Shown here: piece by piece, positions 1-5,130 of the stretch
How positions within the stretch are numbered: position 1 is the stretch's first letter
Layout of the letters: the number at the start of each line of letters is the position of its first letter
NCBI GenBank assembly: GCA_020441735.1
Contig: JAGRLQ010000163.1
Span: 4,934 to 12,537 of the forward strand
DNA from: Nitratireductor sp.
GTDB taxonomy: Bacteria > Pseudomonadota > Alphaproteobacteria > Rhizobiales > Rhizobiaceae
Direction of reading: 5' to 3'
Length of the DNA: 7,604 bases
Notes under the pieces: generated by a model
Told to the model about the DNA's origin: nothing
The model's database searches: none
The model's input: only the letters and a program-made list of their open reading frames with translations
Made by a program: the position numbers and the translations under genes

Positions 1-387
1 GCGCTGGAGCGAAAGGAAGAAGGCGACTGCATCGGATTTTGCGGGTTGAGCCGCACCGATCTTGAACCGTTCTTTCCTGAAGGCAGTGTGGAGATCGGCT
101 GGCGGCTTCTGCCCGAAACCTGGGGCAAGGGCTATGTGTCGGAATCAGCAAGACGCCTGCTCGCTTTTGCCTTGGAGGAACTGAAACTTGCCGAAGTCGT
201 CTCCTTCGCCGTCCACAACAATCACCGCTCGCTGGCCGTCATGCAGCGCATCGGCATGCAGCGCGATGCGGCCCGCGACTTCGACCATCCTGGCGTTCCC
301 GACACCCACCCCAATCTGAAGCGTCATGTCACCTATGCCATCACTCGCCGGCAATGGCAGGAAATGACCGGAAAAGAAGCCGTTTGA
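1..387 (+). CDS. GNAT family N-acetyltransferase, RimJ/RimL type (5'-truncated by window edge)
   Basis: Proteins of this family transfer an acetyl group from acetyl-CoA to an amine, for example a protein N-terminus or a small molecule; the substrate here cannot be told. The reading frame is open from base 1 and ends at TGA 385-387, giving 128 visible residues. About 50 N-terminal residues are probably missing, judged from the usual 170-185. The acetyl-CoA pyrophosphate-binding motif A is seen as ETWGKGYVSESA (residues 39-50), matching the Q/R-x-x-G-x-G/A pattern. It is preceded by the strand EIGWRLLP and followed by the family's late motif NNHRSLAVMQRIGM (residues 73-86). The C-terminal strand HVTYAITRRQW is also typical. 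A TTG at base 46 could be read as a start, but the in-frame sequence before it (GDCIGFCGLS) looks like a GNAT beta strand, so the gene almost certainly starts outside the window. It converges on degP. Confidence 0.88.
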   Translation, partial: ALERKEEGDCIGFCGLSRTDLEPFFPEGSVEIGWRLLPETWGKGYVSESARRLLAFALEELKLAEVVSFAVHNNHRSLAVMQRIGMQRDAARDFDHPGVPDTHPNLKRHVTYAITRRQWQEMTGKEAV

Positions 388-442
388 TATCAGCCGGTTA
401 TCTGACAAAACAGAATCATCACCGCAAATAGCGGAATCAATC

Positions 443-458
443 TGTCAACTAAGTGACA
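443..458. repeat. Short inverted repeat TGTCA-N6-TGACA
   Basis: The 16 bases from 443 to 458 carry perfect 5-base arms around six bases, in the gap between the converging GNAT and degP genes. No T-run follows it on the plus strand, so it is a poor terminator for the GNAT gene. It could be a protein-binding site or chance. Confidence 0.25.
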
Positions 459-473
459 CCACGGCCAGACATG

Positions 474-501
474 AAAAAGGCGGCCCCACACGAGGCCGCC
501 T
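474..501 (-). terminator. Rho-independent terminator of the hflK-hflC-DUF2065-degP operon
   Basis: On the minus strand GGCGGCC (500-494), an 8-base loop and GGCCGCC (485-479) form a perfect 7-bp GC-only stem, lengthened by one A-T pair (501/478). It is followed at once by five T (478-474). It begins about 30 bases after the degP stop. The A-run on the other side gives no U-tract for plus-strand transcripts, so it acts mainly on the minus-strand operon. Confidence 0.88.
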
Positions 502-532
502 CAATTTCACATGAGCAGTTTCGGCAGGCGGA

Positions 533-2014
533 TCAGCCCTCGATGCGAACCACCACGAAGCGGATGTCACCTTCCTTGCTGGCGATCATCAGCAGCGCGT
601 TCTTGCGGCCGCTCTTCTTCAGATCGGCGACGCGCTCGGCCACATCCTTCGGTGTCGTCACCATCTCCTGATTGACTTCGATGATGACATTACCGGCCTC
701 GATGCCCTTGTCCTCGGCGCTGGAGCCTTCCTCGACCTTGAGAATGAAGACGCCCTTGACCTCTGCCGAAACACCCTCGGCATCGCGCAACTCGTCGCTC
801 AGTTCCTCGAGCATCATGCCAAGCATTGGCTCGGCAGCGTCGACATCCTTGTCGCCGGTGTCATTTTCCTGGGAAGCCGTAATGGCTTTTTCACCTTCCT
901 CCAGGCGGCCGACCTCAACCTGCACGGTCTGCTTTTCGCCCTTGCGGAAGAGCACCACGTCAACTTCCTTGCCCACCGGCGTGTCGGCAACGACCCGGGG
1001 CAGATCGCGCATGGTGTCGATGTCCTTGCCATCGAAGGAAAGCACGATATCCCCGGACTGGATGCCCGCCTTGTCGGCCGGACCATCCTTGAACACGTCA
1101 CCCACCAGCGCTCCCTTGGCATCGGCAAGGCCGAGGCTCTCGGCAATTTCCTCGCTGACGAGCTGTATCTGCACGCCCAGCCAGCCACGGCGGGTTTCAC
1201 CGAACTCGACAAGCTGATCGACTACCGGCTTGGCCAGCGCTGAAGGAATGGCAAAGCCGATACCGATGGAGCCGCCCGATGGCGAGATAATGGCCGTGTT
1301 GATACCGATAACCTCACCGCTCATGTTGAACAGCGGGCCGCCGGAATTGCCCCGGTTGATGGCCGCATCTGTCTGAATGAAGTTGTCGTAGGGGCCGGAA
1401 TTGATGTCACGGCCAATCGCCGAAACGATGCCGATTGACACCGACCCACCGAGGCCAAACGGGTTGCCGATTGCCATGACCCAGTCGCCAATGCGCGACT
1501 TTTCCGAATCGCCCAGCGAAACGAAAGGCAGATCGCCATCAGGCTTGACGCGAAGCACGGCAAGGTCGGTCTTCGGATCGGTGCCGACAAGCTCTGCCAC
1601 CAGCTTCGAGCCATCGGCGAAATTGGCGACGATTTCGTCAGCATCTGCAATGACGTGATTGTTGGTGACGATCAGTCCGTCAGCGCTGATGACAAAACCC
1701 GAACCAAGCGATTGCCGGTTGCGCGTCGGCGCATCGCCGTCATCATCGCGTGGAAACAGGTCGTCGAAAAATTCCTGGAAAGGACTGCCTTCGGGAACCT
1801 GCGGGATTGGCAGGTTCGGGCGGCGCTGCTTGACCTTCTGCGAGGTCGAAATATTGACCACCGCGCCGAGCAGACCCTCGGCCAGATCGGCTACCGAAAC
1901 CGGGCCGTTGGGCTGCGCATGGGCCGGCATCAGGCCAGCCGTGGTCACCGCCGGCAAGACCAGCGCAAGCGCAAGCGCCAAACCCGCAAATTTCCGTTTG
2001 AAGTTGTGCAACAT
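533..2014 (-). CDS. degP: DegP/HtrA (Do family) periplasmic serine endoprotease
   Basis: This is a periplasmic trypsin-like protease and chaperone that degrades or holds misfolded envelope proteins. From the chosen ATG the product is 493 aa. Residues 1-33 form a Sec signal peptide (basic start, a hydrophobic stretch around residues 9-22, then PAHA|Q, cleavage likely after Ala33). The protease domain carries the triad His120 (TNNHV), Asp150 (DPKTDLAVL) and Ser224 (GNSGGPLFN). PDZ1 lies at about 278-370 (start RGWLGVQIQ, later GDIVLSFDGK). An acidic linker (about 372-395) leads to PDZ2 at about 398-490. The Gln/Pro/Asp-rich stretch 65-100 fits the LA-loop region of Do proteases. The frame stays open up to a TTG at 2098, but that start would overlap the DUF2065 gene and lacks a signal peptide at the N-terminus, so ATG 2014 with its Shine-Dalgarno sequence is preferred. 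It is the last gene of the hflK operon, 65 bases after DUF2065. Paralogues (DegQ, MucD) share this architecture, so the exact symbol is less certain than the family. Confidence 0.96.
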   Translation of the reverse strand: MLHNFKRKFAGLALALALVLPAVTTAGLMPAHAQPNGPVSVADLAEGLLGAVVNISTSQKVKQRRPNLPIPQVPEGSPFQEFFDDLFPRDDDGDAPTRNRQSLGSGFVISADGLIVTNNHVIADADEIVANFADGSKLVAELVGTDPKTDLAVLRVKPDGDLPFVSLGDSEKSRIGDWVMAIGNPFGLGGSVSIGIVSAIGRDINSGPYDNFIQTDAAINRGNSGGPLFNMSGEVIGINTAIISPSGGSIGIGFAIPSALAKPVVDQLVEFGETRRGWLGVQIQLVSEEIAESLGLADAKGALVGDVFKDGPADKAGIQSGDIVLSFDGKDIDTMRDLPRVVADTPVGKEVDVVLFRKGEKQTVQVEVGRLEEGEKAITASQENDTGDKDVDAAEPMLGMMLEELSDELRDAEGVSAEVKGVFILKVEEGSSAEDKGIEAGNVIIEVNQEMVTTPKDVAERVADLKKSGRKNALLMIASKEGDIRFVVVRIEG

Positions 2015-2021
2015 GCACCTG

Positions 2022-2028
2022 TTCCTTT
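2022..2028 (-). promoter_or_regulatory. Shine-Dalgarno site of degP (decides the start)
   Basis: The minus strand reads AAAGGAA here, with AGGA eight bases before ATG 2014-2012. This supports the 493-residue start with an intact signal peptide over the longer open frame reaching 2098. Confidence 0.75.
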
Positions 2029-2079
2029 CTGTCGCGCTGCATCCAGGCCCCGAAAACCGATCCCGCCTGCCGTCCGGCA

Positions 2080-2265
2080 TCACCCTTTGGCAAGCCAAAC
2101 AATGGCGACACCGATGGCCATCGCCACGATTCCGAATACCCGCAGGGTCTGGTCGGGAATCGAAGGCAACTGCTCCGCCATGCGTTTTATACCGCCGGGA
2201 AAGGCCGCGTAAATCAAACCTTCGAGAACCAGGAACAAACCTGCTGCTATGATTAACTCGTTCAC
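2080..2265 (-). CDS. DUF2065 family small inner-membrane protein (YjeT-like)
   Basis: The product is 61 aa with two hydrophobic segments (about residues 3-22 and 41-59) joined by a short, partly basic loop (FPGGIKRMAEQLPSIPDQTLR). It is thus predicted to be a hairpin membrane protein. The sequence ELIIAAGLFLVLEGLIYAAFP and the G-x-x-x-x-x-G pattern of the second helix fit the DUF2065 family. The E. coli member YjeT is also encoded directly after hflC, so the location supports the call. The function is not known; a role with HflKC/FtsH is inferred from gene order only. The start is GTG at 2265-2263 with a weak GAGAG ribosome site about seven bases upstream. The gene lies 57 bases after hflC, with a 9-bp hairpin between them, and 65 bases before degP. 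Confidence 0.87.
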   Translation of the reverse strand: MNELIIAAGLFLVLEGLIYAAFPGGIKRMAEQLPSIPDQTLRVFGIVAMAIGVAIVWLAKG

Positions 2266-2282
2266 GGCTTTGCTCTCACAGC

Positions 2283-2314
2283 AAGCGGGCGAAATAGAGG
2301 CATTCCGCCCGCTT
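2283..2314 (-). other. Perfect 9-bp hairpin between hflC and DUF2065
   Basis: AAGCGGGCG (2283-2291) is exactly complementary to CGCCCGCTT (2306-2314), with a 14-base loop. On the minus-strand transcript the hairpin begins just after the hflC stop. The bases after it (TTGCTGTGAG) are not a U-tract, so full termination is unlikely. Transcript-end protection, processing or partial attenuation is possible. Confidence 0.6.
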
Positions 2315-2322
2315 CACAGGTG

Positions 2323-3210
2323 TCATTGCCGTTTGCTGCCAGCGGCATTGCCGAAATACTGGAAGAACTCGGAATTCGGCGACAGCACCATCGTCGTGCC
2401 GGATTTCTCCAGCGCCTGCTGATAGGCCGTCATCGAGCGGTAGAACTCGAAGAATTCCGGGTCCCGGCTGAAGGCATCGGCAAAGATCGCATTGCGCTCC
2501 GCATCGCCTTCACCTCGCAGAACCTGACCATCACGCTGAGCGGCGGCTTCGATCTCCACAACCTCACGGTCGGAGCGTGCGCGGATGCGGCGGGCCGCTT
2601 CTTGGCCACGCGCCCTGAGGCGCTCGGCTTCGGCAAGGCGTTCCGCCGTCATGCGGTTATAGGTCTGCTCGGAAACTTCCTGCGTCAGGTCGGTACGCCG
2701 GATGCGAACATCCTCGATCTGGATACCCAGTTCGGCAGCTGCGGGACGAAGCTCGTCGCGGACTTCGCGCATCATCGCCGCGCGTTCTTCCGAAAGCGCT
2801 GCCTCAAAGCCGCGAAGGCCGTAAACCCGGCGAAGCGCAGCATCGAGACGGGTGCGAAGGCGATCCTCGGCCAGATTAACCAGGCCGGAAACCTGCCCAC
2901 GGAAACGCCGGGCATCGGCAATCTTGTAGGTGGCAAAGGCATCGACTTCATAGAACTTGCCGCCCGAGACCTGCACCGTGATATCGTCCAGGTCAAAGCG
3001 CAGCAGCCGATCTTCGACGATCTGCACCGTGTCCAGTTCGAACATGGTGAAAGGCAGTTTGAAATACAGGCCGGGTTCGCTCTCAACCCGCTTGATCTCA
3101 CCAAACCGCAGCACAATCGCCTGATCGCGTTCGTTGACCACGAAGAAAGAATTGAGACCCAGAAAAGCCAGCACGGCAAGAAGGATCAGGATAATCGGTC
3201 CGCGGCTCAT
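2323..3210 (-). CDS. hflC: HflC, FtsH protease modulator (SPFH/band 7 protein)
   Basis: HflC pairs with HflK to form a large membrane-anchored cage around FtsH in the inner membrane and tunes its proteolysis of membrane proteins. The product is 295 aa, shorter than the E. coli protein (334). An N-terminal membrane anchor spans residues 5-25 with little sequence before it. It is followed by the band 7/SPFH domain, with NERDQAIVLRFGEIKR at 26-41 and GLYFKLPF at 47-54. Diagnostic HflC stretches are TVQVSGGKFYEVDAFATYKI (78-97) and IQIEDVRIRRTDL (163-175). A long charged Ala/Glu/Arg-rich coiled-coil helix covers about 178-235. Then follow the family motif EGDAERNAIFADAF (234-247) and the C-terminal region FFEFYRSMTAYQQAL. 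ATG 3210 overlaps the hflK stop by four bases (ATGA), implying translational coupling, and GAGGGAG lies seven bases upstream inside hflK. Confidence 0.96.
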   Translation of the reverse strand: MSRGPIILILLAVLAFLGLNSFFVVNERDQAIVLRFGEIKRVESEPGLYFKLPFTMFELDTVQIVEDRLLRFDLDDITVQVSGGKFYEVDAFATYKIADARRFRGQVSGLVNLAEDRLRTRLDAALRRVYGLRGFEAALSEERAAMMREVRDELRPAAAELGIQIEDVRIRRTDLTQEVSEQTYNRMTAERLAEAERLRARGQEAARRIRARSDREVVEIEAAAQRDGQVLRGEGDAERNAIFADAFSRDPEFFEFYRSMTAYQQALEKSGTTMVLSPNSEFFQYFGNAAGSKRQ

Positions 3211-4325
3211 TGGCTTGCTCCCTCGCTGGTTTCCGGCGCTGTCTTGGCCCGCTTTTGGATTTCAGGCAGCGGCAGATAGGGCACCACTCCTGGCCCACTC
3301 CCGCCCTGCTCGATAATCACCTTGTCGGAGCCGCCAAGCACCTTTTCCATGGTCTCCAGGAACAACCGCTTGCGGGTGACTTCCGGTGCCTTGTTGTATT
3401 CGTCAAAGACGGAGATGAAGCGCTGCGCCTCACCCTTGGCTTCCTCAACGATGCGGTTCTTGTAGGCCGCCGCGTCCTCGCGAATCTGCGCAGCTTCACC
3501 TCGCGCTGCACCGAGAATTCGGTTGGAATACCGGTTTGCCTCTTCGATGAAGCGGTCCTCGTCCTGTTCGGCACGCTGCACCTCGTCGAACGCATCGGCC
3601 ACCGGTCCCGGCGGCGCCACGTCCTCGATATTGACTGCGTTGACCGTCAAGCCGGTGCGGTACTCACCCAGGGTTTCCTGAACGATATTGCGCACCTGTT
3701 CGGCAACGCCGGCGCGGTCGTCTCGGAAGACGTCCTGAGCAGGCCGCCGGCCGACAACTTCGCGCATGGCGCTCTCGGCGATCTGGCGCACCAGTTCGTC
3801 AGGCTCGCGAGCATTGAACAGATAGGCTTCGGGATCGGTTACCTGATAGAGAACGGAAAAAGCCAGATCGACAATGTTCTGATCGCCTGAAAGCATCAGT
3901 CCCGAGGTATTGGTACCACGGCCGACACTGCCGATATTGATCTGGTTTTCACGAATATTGGCGACTTCGTAGGTCTCGATCGGCCACCAGTGGAAATGCA
4001 GGCCCGGCCCCGAAACCTCGTCTTTCGGTTTGCCGAAGCGCAGCTCAATACCCAATTCATCCGGCTGGATCGTGTAGACGGACTTGAATCCGTAAAGCGC
4101 AATGGCAGCAAGCAGGATGACACCGAGAACCAGCGGGCTGAAACCGCTTCCGCCGGGAATGGCCTGTTTGAGCCTTTCCTGGCCCTTGCGGATGATGTCC
4201 TCAAGATCGGGAGGCTGGTTTCCGCCGCCGCGCGGTCCTGATGGTCCCTGCCCCCAGGGACCTCCGCCACCGCCATTGTTGTTACCCCCACCCCAGGGGC
4301 CGCCACTTTGATTGTTCCAGGGCAT
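3207..4325 (-). CDS. hflK: HflK, FtsH protease modulator (SPFH/band 7 protein)
   Basis: HflK is the larger partner of HflC in the HflKC-FtsH supercomplex of the inner membrane. The product is 372 aa (419 in E. coli). Residues 1-36 are a low-complexity Gly/Asn/Pro/Trp tail, on the cytoplasmic side by analogy with E. coli. Then come the HflK signature PPDLEDIIRKGQERLKQ (38-54), a membrane helix (about 63-80) and the SPFH domain starting YTIQPDELGIELRFGK (84-99). The SPFH domain includes GPGLHFHWWPIE and the family stretch LSGDQNIVDLAFSVLYQV. The motif VNIEDVAPPGPVADAFDEVQRA (231-252) is characteristic and leads into a coiled coil (about 250-305). The region KRLFLETMEKVLGG follows and the tail is Pro/Glu/Ser-rich. 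ATG 4325 has AAAAGGA six bases upstream. It is the first gene of the operon, with its own promoter about 40 bases upstream, and is separated from folA by 128 bases. Confidence 0.97.
   Translation of the reverse strand: MPWNNQSGGPWGGGNNNGGGGGPWGQGPSGPRGGGNQPPDLEDIIRKGQERLKQAIPGGSGFSPLVLGVILLAAIALYGFKSVYTIQPDELGIELRFGKPKDEVSGPGLHFHWWPIETYEVANIRENQINIGSVGRGTNTSGLMLSGDQNIVDLAFSVLYQVTDPEAYLFNAREPDELVRQIAESAMREVVGRRPAQDVFRDDRAGVAEQVRNIVQETLGEYRTGLTVNAVNIEDVAPPGPVADAFDEVQRAEQDEDRFIEEANRYSNRILGAARGEAAQIREDAAAYKNRIVEEAKGEAQRFISVFDEYNKAPEVTRKRLFLETMEKVLGGSDKVIIEQGGSGPGVVPYLPLPEIQKRAKTAPETSEGASQ
4243..4262 (-). other. Perfect 8-bp hairpin inside the hflK 5' coding region
   Basis: GGTCCCTG (4243-4250) and CAGGGACC (4255-4262) are exact inverted repeats around a 4-base loop. 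In the hflK mRNA the hairpin forms about 65-85 bases after the start codon, in the Gly/Pro/Trp-rich tail. Codon use for GGPWGQGP could produce it by chance; an effect on early elongation or mRNA stability is conjecture. Confidence 0.45.
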
Positions 4326-4363
4326 TCACTGTCCTTTTGCCTGCGGGATTGCGTTTGCAGCTT

Positions 4364-4392
4364 GTTATAGGGATGGCGTGAGCCGCTTTCAA
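4364..4392 (-). promoter_or_regulatory. Promoter of the hflK-hflC-DUF2065-degP operon
   Basis: On the minus strand TTGAAA (4392-4387) and TATAAC (4369-4364) are separated by exactly 17 bases. Transcription would start near 4357, leaving a leader of about 32 bases with the hflK ribosome site. The same bases also resemble the alphaproteobacterial heat-shock (RpoH) pattern CTTG-N17/18-CYTAT, since GTTG is followed after 18 bases by CCTAT. Whether the vegetative or heat-shock sigma factor uses it cannot be decided from the sequence. Confidence 0.65.
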
Positions 4393-4397
4393 CGGCC

Positions 4398-4414
4398 ATT
4401 GACGAATGATTGAC
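4398..4414 (-). promoter_or_regulatory. Direct repeat GTCAAT-N5-GTCAAT upstream of the hflK promoter
   Basis: Two identical hexamers, 4414-4409 and 4403-4398 on the minus strand, repeat with an 11-base period (about one helical turn) and end five bases before the -35 box. Relative to the inferred start they lie at about -41 to -57, a usual place for an activator. The spacing resembles binding sites of OmpR-type response regulators such as CpxR, but the hexamer itself is not the E. coli CpxR box. The regulator is unknown. Confidence 0.4.
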
Positions 4415-4453
4415 TGCAAGGCCGCGCGGCAAATCACGCCATGCGGACGTTAC

Positions 4454-4999
4454 TCAGCCTGCCTCTTTTGCCGCTACACGCTCGTAAATGACATAGAGCG
4501 TTTCAGCATCGTCCTTGTCTCCGGCTGGGAAGGACTCGCGGTGCACCGGCAGCCAGTCCTGCGGCAGGATATCGGGGAAAAGGGTATCGCCCTCGGGCTC
4601 GAGAAAAACATGGGTGACATACAGCCTGTCGGCAACGGCAATCGCCTCTTGATAGAGTTGCCCGCCACCGATGATGCAGATTTCAGCTTCCAGTTCCTGT
4701 TCTGAGATCAGTTTTGAGGCAAGCAGGACCGCCTGCGAAAGGCTTGAAACGCAATGTGCGCCCGGCGCCTGATAGCCCTTGTTGCGCGTCACCACGATAT
4801 TCTCACGGCCCGGCAGCGGCTTGCCGATCGACTCCCAGGTCTTGCGCCCCATGATGATCGGCTTGCCCATGGTATCGCGCTTGAACCGCTTCAGATCCGA
4901 GGAAAGCCGCCACGGAAGACCGCCATCAACACCGATGACACCGTTTGCGGCTATGGCAACCACGAGAGAGACTATGGGGAAAATTGTTGGTTCTGCCAC
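4454..4999 (-). CDS. folA: Dihydrofolate reductase
   Basis: It reduces dihydrofolate to tetrahydrofolate with NADPH in the cytoplasm and is the target of trimethoprim. With the GTG start at 4999-4997 the product is 181 aa. Visible family motifs are SLVVAIAANGVIGVDGGLPW (11-30), the substrate-binding acid Asp35 in LSSDLKRFK (equivalent to E. coli Asp27), KPIIMGRKTWESIG with the NADPH-binding GR-TW (46-59), PLPGRENIVVTR with Arg65 (equivalent to Arg57), and IIGGGQLY (109-116). No ATG fits the frame. GTG 5086 is the far limit but adds a non-homologous tail; GTG 4999 gives MAEPTIFPIVSLVVA and has GGGTG about seven bases upstream; GTG 4963 would cut into the first strand. The start is therefore a judgement. 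It sits upstream of hflK with no clear terminator between them, and diverges from the lipoprotein gene. Confidence 0.95.
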   Translation of the reverse strand: MAEPTIFPIVSLVVAIAANGVIGVDGGLPWRLSSDLKRFKRDTMGKPIIMGRKTWESIGKPLPGRENIVVTRNKGYQAPGAHCVSSLSQAVLLASKLISEQELEAEICIIGGGQLYQEAIAVADRLYVTHVFLEPEGDTLFPDILPQDWLPVHRESFPAGDKDDAETLYVIYERVAAKEAG

Positions 5000-5059
5000 G
5001 AGTATACACCCATTTGCAGGGCAATTTGTTGCGGGGGGCTTTGCATATAGCTCAAGTTG

Positions 5060-5065
5060 TATAAT
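5060..5065 (+). promoter_or_regulatory. Possible -10 box (TATAAT) of the lipoprotein gene
   Basis: An exact TATAAT lies 65 bases before the lipoprotein ATG in the folA-lipoprotein divergent region. No convincing -35 hexamer is found 16-18 bases upstream, so this is only a candidate. Confidence 0.3.
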
Positions 5066-5090
5066 CTGTCTTCCCGGCGACGGCACGAAA

Positions 5091-5106
5091 CAGTCATTTC
5101 AGTCAT
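5091..5106. repeat. Tandem CAGTCAT repeat upstream of the lipoprotein gene
   Basis: CAGTCAT occurs at 5091-5097 and again at 5100-5106 (9-base period), between the possible -10 box and the ribosome site of the lipoprotein gene. It could be an operator in the untranslated leader or chance. Confidence 0.3.
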
Positions 5107-5130
5107 GTGTAGAGTGGGGATATTCCAAAA

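Noticed and set aside
145..408. Minus-strand open frame of 87 codons opposite the GNAT gene
   Set aside because: It lies antisense to conserved GNAT motifs and downstream of the operon terminator, with no sign of its own promoter.
1655..2252. Two overlapping plus-strand open frames opposite the degP N-terminal region
   Set aside because: Both are shadows of degP and DUF2065. Their translations are rich in Arg, Pro and Ser without any known motif.
2320..3279. Long plus-strand open frame of 319 codons
   Set aside because: It is the antisense of hflC, whose protein shows full SPFH family motifs; the plus-strand translation has no recognisable domain and reflects GC-rich codon bias.
3210..3890. 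Plus-strand open frame of 226 codons opposite hflK
   Set aside because: Antisense shadow of a clear hflK gene with no domain or ribosome site of its own.
4425..4434. Self-complementary GCCGCGCGGC near the folA 3' end as a terminator
   Set aside because: It has no loop and no T-run after it, so it cannot act as a normal rho-independent terminator; it is likely chance in GC-rich DNA.
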